From positions 29,263-93,262 of the forward strand of contig SFHK01000001.1 in NCBI GenBank assembly GCA_004556395.1: a DNA stretch of 64,000 nucleotides. The letters run 5' to 3'. This document shows, piece after piece, positions 59,617 to 64,000 of the stretch (its first letter is position 1; each line of letters opens with the position of its first letter). The notes under the pieces were generated by a model, which made no database searches, was not told the origin of the DNA, and saw nothing but the letters and a program-made list of their open reading frames with translations. A program made the translations under genes and the position numbers. The DNA is from Clostridiales bacterium. Its GTDB lineage: Bacteria > Bacillota > Clostridia > Christensenellales > Aristaeellaceae.

Positions 59617-59691
59617 CGATCCGGAAGGGGCTCGAACCCTCGACCTCCAGCGTGACAGGCTGGCATTCTAAACCAACTGAACTACCGGACC
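59617..59691 (-). tRNA. tRNA-Asp (GTC)
   Basis: A 75-nt tRNA; anticodon loop CTGTCAC (anticodon GTC). Acceptor GGTCCGG with CCGGATC and discriminator G73, as usual for Asp. CCA is not encoded. Confidence 0.93.
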
Positions 59692-59695
59692 ATAC

Positions 59696-59769
59696 TGGGC
59701 CTTCAGGGACTTGAACCCCGGACCGATCGGTTATGAGCCGACTGCTCTGACCAACTGAGCTAAAGGCCC
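59696..59769 (-). tRNA. tRNA with CAT anticodon (Met elongator or Ile2)
   Basis: A 74-nt tRNA; acceptor GGGCCTT with AAGGCCC, anticodon loop CTCATAA. The acceptor start GGGCCTTTAGCTC and CGGCTCATAACCG-like stem resemble Bacillus tRNA-Ile2, whose C34 is changed to lysidine by TilS. An elongator tRNA-Met cannot be excluded by eye. It is not an initiator, because G1-C72 is paired. Confidence 0.85.
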
Positions 59770-59795
59770 AAGCGTCACCTGAAAGACCAAGAAAA

Positions 59796-59867
59796 CGACC
59801 TCTACGGGATTCGAACCCGTGTTACCGCCGTGAAAGGGCGATGTCTTAACCACTTGACCAAGAGGTC
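59796..59867 (-). tRNA. tRNA-Glu (TTC)
   Basis: A 72-nt tRNA; anticodon loop CTTTCAC (anticodon TTC). Acceptor GACCTCT with AGAGGTC, discriminator G. CCA is not encoded. Confidence 0.94.
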
Positions 59868-59876
59868 TCATTCCAC

Positions 59877-59950
59877 TCGGGGTGACAGGATTCGAACCTG
59901 CGGCCCCATGCTCCCAAAGCACGTGCGCTACCAGACTGCGCTACACCCCG
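59877..59950 (-). tRNA. tRNA-Pro (TGG)
   Basis: A 74-nt tRNA; acceptor CGGGGTG with CACCCCG, anticodon loop TTTGGGA (anticodon TGG). First gene of the leftward tRNA cluster. CCA is not encoded. Confidence 0.95.
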
Positions 59951-59994
59951 AACTCCTCAGTCCATTGGACCGTGCCTCGCAAGCGACGTACACT

Positions 59995-60023
59995 ATTATA
60001 GCGATACGCACCCCATTTGTCAA
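59995..60023 (-). promoter_or_regulatory. Consensus promoter of the tRNA cluster
   Basis: Minus strand TTGACA (60018-60023), 17-nt spacer, TATAAT (59995-60000). Perfect consensus, as often seen for stable RNA genes. Confidence 0.92.
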
Positions 60024-60045
60024 TACCTTTTTTCACCTTTCAATG

Positions 60046-60891
60046 TTAATTCCAATGTTTTATTTTCTCGAGCCAATTCCGCGCGAATTCCCGATATTCC
60101 TCGTCCCGGATAACGCCCAGGAAGTGCACATAGCACTGCGCCATATAGTACCTCACCGCACTTTCGTCGCAGCTGCCCGCCTTCCGGTATCCGGCCAGAA
60201 AGCGCTCCACCTCTTCCTCCGTCCGCAGGAACTTCTGACCGGGACGCAGAAACAGCGCCCACGCAATGTCGAAATCGCGGTTGCCATAGCCTGCCAGCTC
60301 GAAGTCCAGAATCGCGCTGATGTGATGTTCCTTCCAAAGCACGTTGGCATAATGGAAATCCCCGTGACAGAACGCGGTTTCCCCATTTTTCGGAGAATCG
60401 GCAAAGAACTCGTCCAAGAACGTCAGCTTCCGTTCTTCCAGCGTTTCCCGCGTCGGCCGATGATGAAACCGCCGCTCCGCCCGCGGCCCAGCCTTCAGCG
60501 TCTGCGCGTGCAAGCGCGCCAGCGCCTCGCCGTACTCCTCCATACAGGAAAGCGCCGCGCCGTCTTCATTGTCCCCCACGATCATGGACAGCCGCTCGCC
60601 GGGTCTTTCCTCGGTTACGGAAAACCGGAAGCCCTCGCGGCCACAGTCAAGCACTCTCGGAAAGATGGGCGCGTCCAGCTGTGAAAGGATGTTCACTTCA
60701 TTCGCAAGGTTCGCGCTTTCCTGCCGCGCGACCTTTACGTAGGCCGTCACTTCCCGTCCTTCCCATTCTCCGCGCATGCGGAACACATCGTTGCCCGCGT
60801 GCGGATAGCCCAACACCTCGGTCGGCCGGAATTCATGATACGCCAACGCAAACGGATCGCAGGTTTCTCGCCACTTCTCCGGATAAGCCAT
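60046..60891 (-). CDS. APH/choline-kinase-family phosphotransferase
   Basis: A 281-residue kinase-fold enzyme of the aminoglycoside phosphotransferase/choline kinase family. The catalytic loop is CHGDFHYANVLW and the metal-binding Asp is in ILDFELAGYGNRDFDIAW. The target could be a small alcohol or sugar; aminoglycoside resistance cannot be inferred. The cluster promoter of the tRNAs starts just downstream of its stop, on the same strand. A 69-bp direct repeat lies upstream. Confidence 0.87.
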   Translation of the reverse strand: MAYPEKWRETCDPFALAYHEFRPTEVLGYPHAGNDVFRMRGEWEGREVTAYVKVARQESANLANEVNILSQLDAPIFPRVLDCGREGFRFSVTEERPGERLSMIVGDNEDGAALSCMEEYGEALARLHAQTLKAGPRAERRFHHRPTRETLEERKLTFLDEFFADSPKNGETAFCHGDFHYANVLWKEHHISAILDFELAGYGNRDFDIAWALFLRPGQKFLRTEEEVERFLAGYRKAGSCDESAVRYYMAQCYVHFLGVIRDEEYREFARNWLEKIKHWN

Positions 60892-60910
60892 CTTCGCAAC
60901 GCCCCTCTCT

Positions 60911-61021
60911 GTTCGTGGTATTGTATCACAGGAACGTGAATTTCTCGTGTTTCCCTCTCAAAGTTTCCAAATCATCTCCGTTCGCGGTCTCGCATCACAA
61001 AAATGTGAATTTCTCGTGTTT
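60911..61021. repeat. Direct repeat with 69-bp period upstream of the phosphotransferase gene
   Basis: Copies of about 42 bp begin at 60911 and 60980 (GTTCGYGGT to CTCGTGTTT). By my count they match at 35 of 42 positions, with GTGAATTTCTCGTGTTT identical in both. They fill most of the gap between the phosphotransferase start and the plus-strand tRNA promoter. Their role is unknown. Confidence 0.75.
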
Positions 61022-61057
61022 CGGCCGGTTTTCGCTCGAAAATTCCCAAGTTAGGTA

Positions 61058-61086
61058 TTGACAAACATCAAACCGAGCAGTATAAT
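61058..61086 (+). promoter_or_regulatory. Consensus promoter of the Tyr-Leu tRNA pair
   Basis: TTGACA (61058-61063), 17-nt spacer, TATAAT (61081-61086). Perfect consensus. Confidence 0.92.
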
Positions 61087-61113
61087 AATTCTCGCTTGCT
61101 GAAACAAGCACGT

Positions 61114-61198
<85 letters not shown>

Positions 61199-61218
61199 TC
61201 TTCTTCGGAAGACCATTC

Positions 61219-61304
61219 GCGGGAATGGCGGAATTGGCAGACGCGCTAGATTCAGGTTCTAGTGATCATTACGATTCGTGCAGGTTCAAGTCCTGTTTCC
61301 CGCA
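61219..61304 (+). tRNA. tRNA-Leu (CAG), second copy
   Basis: Identical over 86 nt to the minus-strand copy at 59284-59369. The spacer from tRNA-Tyr is 20 nt here against 28 nt in the other copy and differs in sequence. Confidence 0.95.
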
Positions 61305-61399
61305 GGAAAGCAGTCGGATGCGAAATGCATTCGACTGTATTTTATTCAGCTTTATAAAATCAGCAGCTGCGCTCTTCTGAAAACGGCGTCCATCATCAG

Positions 61400-61494
61400 G
61401 ATTCGTCTTTCCCGAACGCAATCAATTTCCGCACACAAATCTTCGAACAGCCACGCCTGCCGTTATCGAGATTCGTCTTTTCCGAACACAATCG
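61400..61494. repeat. Duplicated 3' end of the HAD gene
   Basis: GATTCGTCTTTCCCGAACGC (from 61400) repeats as GATTCGTCTTTTCCGAACAC (from 61470), a 70-bp shift. The second lies in the last codons of the HAD gene. The first lies past its stop and would encode the near-same tail (IAFGKDES against IVFGKDESR). Confidence 0.7.
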
Positions 61495-62137
61495 CTTCCA
61501 GATCGCGAAGCTCCGGGCAATATCTCGGGCATTCGCGGCGCATGTATTCCACGATCTGCGGAACATGGTGCGCCCAGCCCGCCGCCGCGAAATCCACGTC
61601 GCAGGCGTCGGCCATCTGCTTGCCCGGCTTCAGGTCGTCCATCATCAGAAGCGCGTCGGGCGAAAGCCCCGTCCGCCGCATGATCTCCTTCAGCGGCCAC
61701 GGGCTCGGCTTGCGCTTTTCGGGCGCGCTGTCCCAGCCGTACACGAACTCCGGCTCCGGCAGACCGTTTTCCCGCCAGTCGCGCAGGATGTTCTCCTTCA
61801 GCGAATGCGAAACGACGCACAGCCGAATGCCCGCCTCGCGGCAGCGCCACAGGAATTCCTTCATGCCCGGGTAAGCCTTCGGCACGTGCCCGGCCACATA
61901 GTGTTCCCACGCGCGCCCCTGCTCCGCGTCCTCCTCCGCCGTGAAGCCGAGAATGTCCCGGCAGAACTCCGCAAAGCCCGGTTCAAAATTGTACAGAAAA
62001 TACTCTTCCAGCGTAAGCGACTCCCACTTTCCCGGCCGCAGCCGCCGAAGCGTCTCCATGAACGCGGGATAATGCACGCTGGCCGTGCTGTCGACGACGG
62101 TGTCGTCGTGATCGAGTACCAGACATTGATAGCGCAT
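61463..62137 (-). CDS. HAD-superfamily phosphatase
   Basis: A 224-residue HAD hydrolase of the phosphoglycolate phosphatase-like type with a helical cap. Motif I is VLDHDDTVVD (two catalytic Asp), motif II has Ser in CVVSHSLKEN, motif III Lys is in KRKPSPWPL and motif IV acids are in MMDDLKPG. The start at 62137 has AAAGGAG about 7 nt upstream; the longer frame runs over the GH130 promoter. It is divergent from the GH130 gene. The substrate is unknown; sugar phosphate is plausible from context. Confidence 0.88.
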   Translation of the reverse strand: MRYQCLVLDHDDTVVDSTASVHYPAFMETLRRLRPGKWESLTLEEYFLYNFEPGFAEFCRDILGFTAEEDAEQGRAWEHYVAGHVPKAYPGMKEFLWRCREAGIRLCVVSHSLKENILRDWRENGLPEPEFVYGWDSAPEKRKPSPWPLKEIMRRTGLSPDALLMMDDLKPGKQMADACDVDFAAAGWAHHVPQIVEYMRRECPRYCPELRDLEAIVFGKDESR

Positions 62138-62168
62138 GAATTTCTCCTTTGGAATTCCTTTTGCTTCC

Positions 62169-62197
62169 AGTATACCACCTTTGGTTTCTTTCGTCCA
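62169..62197 (-). promoter_or_regulatory. Possible promoter of the HAD gene
   Basis: Minus strand TGGACG (62192-62197), 17-nt spacer, TATACT (62169-62174). The -35 box matches consensus at only four positions. Confidence 0.45.
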
Positions 62198-62210
62198 GAA
62201 ATGTTTTCCC

Positions 62211-62239
62211 TTGACGGCCAAAGTCGCGCGGCGTATAAT
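62211..62239 (+). promoter_or_regulatory. Sigma-A promoter of the GH130 gene
   Basis: TTGACG (62211-62216), 17-nt spacer, TATAAT (62234-62239). Confidence 0.85.
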
Positions 62240-62288
62240 GGAGATGTTCCCGGAGATTTTTTGAGCAACATCGGAACGGAGGATACTT

Positions 62289-63272
62289 ATGGCGAATCCC
62301 AAGCTTTTTACGCATCCCTGCATTCACCGTTATGAAGGCAATCCCGTGATGACCTGTAAGGACGTTCCCTATCCCAGCACGCTCGTGTTCAACGCCGGCG
62401 TAATCCGCTATCAGGGTCGCTACGCGATGACGTTCCGCAACGACTATGAGCACATCAGCCAGGCGAAATTTGCCGGCACGAATATCGGCCTCGCGTTCAG
62501 TGACGACGGCATTCACTGGAAGGTCGAGCCCCAGCCCGTGTTCGCGCTGCAGGACAAGGAAATCGTCCGCGCCTATGACCCGCGCCTGACCGACGTCGAG
62601 GGGCAGATTTACATGACCTTCGCGGTGGACACCCGTCATGGCGTGTGCGGCGGCATTGCGAAAACCGACGACCTGCATCACTATGAAATGGTTTCCCTGA
62701 GCGTGCCGGACAACCGCAACATGGTGCTGTTCCCGGAGCGCGTCAACGGCATGTACATGCGCCTTGAGCGCCCCATGCCCGTATACAGCCGCGGCAGAGA
62801 CCAGTTCGACATCTGGATCAGCGAAAGCCCCGACCTCGTGCACTGGGGCAACCCGCACCTGCTGCTGGCCGTTGAGGACTTCCCGTTCGCCAACGACAAA
62901 ATCGGCCCCGGCGCGCCGCCGCTGCGCACCGACGCGGGCTGGCTGATCTTTACCCACACCGTCGATATCGATCCCACCCGCGGCAAGAACGGCTGGGAGG
63001 ATCGCTGGATCAAGCGCTATTGCATCGCCGTGGCGCTGCTGGATCTGAACGAGCCGTGGAAGGTGCTTGGCTATTCGAAGGTGCCGCTGCTCGCGCCGGA
63101 AACCGACTACGAAACCACCATCGGCTTCCGCACAAACGTCGTGTTCCCGACCGCCGCGCTGCGCATGGATGACAACATCATCCGCATCTACTACGGCGCC
63201 GCCGATACCGTGATCGCCTTCGCCGAAGCCAGGGAGGAAGACCTCATTCAGCTGTGCCTGAAGGGCGAATAA
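62289..63272 (+). CDS. GH130 beta-mannoside/glycoside phosphorylase
   Basis: A 327-residue GH130 five-bladed beta-propeller enzyme. Family members use phosphate to split beta-mannosidic links and release mannose-1-phosphate. The likely general acid is the Asp in YDPRLTDVEGQIYMTF (about residue 97). Other family blocks are NMVLFPER, GPGAPP and DYETTIGFRTNVVFPTA, with basic residues for phosphate binding. GGAGG lies 6 nt before the ATG. There is no signal peptide, so it acts on imported oligosaccharides such as mannobiose or mannosyl-GlcNAc. The exact linkage is not determined. Confidence 0.92.
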   Translation: MANPKLFTHPCIHRYEGNPVMTCKDVPYPSTLVFNAGVIRYQGRYAMTFRNDYEHISQAKFAGTNIGLAFSDDGIHWKVEPQPVFALQDKEIVRAYDPRLTDVEGQIYMTFAVDTRHGVCGGIAKTDDLHHYEMVSLSVPDNRNMVLFPERVNGMYMRLERPMPVYSRGRDQFDIWISESPDLVHWGNPHLLLAVEDFPFANDKIGPGAPPLRTDAGWLIFTHTVDIDPTRGKNGWEDRWIKRYCIAVALLDLNEPWKVLGYSKVPLLAPETDYETTIGFRTNVVFPTAALRMDDNIIRIYYGAADTVIAFAEAREEDLIQLCLKGE

Positions 63273-63302
63273 CGCGGGCTGATGTAAAAGGCCATTTTAA
63301 AG

Positions 63303-63346
63303 CAAGAACGGATTTCGAAGCCACACCAGCGACAAATCCGTTCTTG
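63303..63346. terminator. Bidirectional terminator after the GH130 gene
   Basis: A 13-bp perfect stem (63303-63315 with 63334-63346) with an 18-nt loop between two converging genes. The flanking T-tracts are short. Confidence 0.7.
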
Positions 63347-63353
63347 TAATCAT

Positions 63354-64000
63354 TTAAGGCACATATTTCAGAAGATCAATTCGATCGATCTCAATCACGC
63401 TGACATCGACCGGCGTGGTATACTGGCCGTTTCCAACTGGAATCGACACATCTTTGACGTAGAGTTCATTCCTCTCCATACATTCCACCAGCTTGCCGTT
63501 TTCGTCGATGCGCAGCAAATAATCCATGCTCGAATATTCCTGTTCAGAATCCTTTTCCACCGTTGTGGCTTTTATGATACCACCCGTAAAAACGGAAAAA
63601 TGATATCCCTTGAGCGAAGCTATGAAGGACTCCTTCGACATCGTGTCGTAAGCCATCGTTATTCCTGCCGTAGCGTCGTAAGAATAGATCACTCCATTCG
63701 CAACAATATAATTAAATTTTCTTCCAGCATATGATTCCAGTTTGACTGCCTGTTCAAATGGCAGCGTATGCCCAATGTCGTTGATCATCCATTCCGTCCT
63801 GACGCTCCCGTCAGCCAAATCTATGGAACGTATCGTGTCGTCCTCCTGAAAATAGAGCCGCCCATTTTCAAAGACCATATGGCTCTCCGATAAATCGTTC
63901 TCAGATTTTCCGTCAAACGAATACAGCCCGGATGTGCTCCCGTTATCACAGCAATAAATGCTCTTGTCCGTAATCAGATATAGCTTTTTGTCGTATACAG
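63354..64000 (-). CDS. C-terminal part of a beta-propeller-like protein (partial, DUF5050-like)
   Basis: The frame stays open to the right edge, so the first part of the gene is missing. At least 215 residues are visible. Repeated short units of the form YDKKLYLIT, GLYSFDGKS, ENGRLYFQEDDTIRSIDLADG and NGVIYSYDAT suggest a beta-propeller of the kind found in extracellular DUF5050 or KELCH-like proteins. It is less GC-rich than its neighbours. It ends IDRIDLLKYVP. Its start, any signal peptide and its function cannot be judged. Confidence 0.7.
   Translation of the reverse strand, partial: VYDKKLYLITDKSIYCCDNGSTSGLYSFDGKSENDLSESHMVFENGRLYFQEDDTIRSIDLADGSVRTEWMINDIGHTLPFEQAVKLESYAGRKFNYIVANGVIYSYDATAGITMAYDTMSKESFIASLKGYHFSVFTGGIIKATTVEKDSEQEYSSMDYLLRIDENGKLVECMERNELYVKDVSIPVGNGQYTTPVDVSVIEIDRIDLLKYVP

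Noticed and set aside
60681-61061. A 126-codon plus-strand frame that reads through the 69-bp repeat
   Set aside because: The 69-bp period keeps the frame, giving repeated NVNFSCF, but the frame begins inside the antisense of the phosphotransferase gene and has no ribosome site. Treated as non-coding.

Overview
The window looks like chromosomal DNA from a fairly GC-rich, spore-forming member of the Bacillota (class Clostridia, perhaps a gut or rumen lineage). The evidence is a gpr spore protease, a SPOCS/LysM (SipL-like) coat protein, ParA/ParB of the Soj/Spo0J type, a yybS-rplI-dnaB block, a Gram-positive LexA with a matching Cheo-type operator, near-consensus sigma-A promoters (TTGNNN-17-TATAAT) and good Shine-Dalgarno sites. 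The species cannot be named from the sequence. parAB and rplI-dnaB together suggest a region not far from oriC.

Layout. 0-5.3 kb: a leftward operon for a heterodimeric ABC exporter, a mannitol-1-phosphate dehydrogenase-like enzyme and a 63-residue protein. 5.3-9.8 kb: a leftward operon led by a 1203-residue secreted protein with about eight Big2 domains and a C-terminal caspase-like domain, followed by a zinc-ribbon protein and a CYTH protein. 9.8-13.8 kb: a secreted protein, an RluA-type pseudouridine synthase and a MATE pump. 13.9-25.5 kb: gpr, an AI-2E-family permease with a small paralogous fragment, the SPOCS/LysM protein, a two-gene holin-like cassette, parAB, a CBM9-like/GH28-like pair, then yybS-rplI-dnaB. 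25.6-31 kb: a tiny zinc-finger gene, an Eis-like acetyltransferase and a phnC-phnE-phnE transporter lacking phnD, whose second permease carries a repeat-filled loop. 30.6-33 kb: an Fe-S aldo/keto reductase and a fucose-isomerase-like protein. 33-40.3 kb: a membrane protein with an NAGPA-type glycosidase, then a complete BMP-type nucleoside ABC importer. 40.5-49.7 kb: MscL with a zinc ribbon, an uncharacterised 635-residue protein with an MFS permease, a Cys-rich protein, Tag, a MATE pump, lexA and a KdpDE-like two-component system. 49.7-55 kb: two identical tRNA-Ala genes around a third MATE pump, a dipeptidase, a LysM protein, a degenerate ZnuA-like lipoprotein and RNase HI. 54.9-64 kb: a tyrosine recombinase, a three-gene operon (methyltransferase, serine hydrolase, acetyltransferase), a seven-gene tRNA cluster with a second inverted Tyr-Leu pair, a phosphotransferase, a HAD phosphatase divergent from a GH130 phosphorylase, and a partial gene at the right edge.

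Most of the window is ordinary core genome with several small exporters and sugar-related genes. No prophage, insertion sequence or CRISPR array is visible. The best candidates for something little described are the caspase-like Big2 protein and its two small operon partners, the repeat-expanded PhnE without a substrate-binding protein, the orphan holin-like pair, and a recurring pattern of short partial duplications at gene ends and in intergenic DNA. Gene starts were chosen mainly from Shine-Dalgarno spacing, and several are GTG or TTG.
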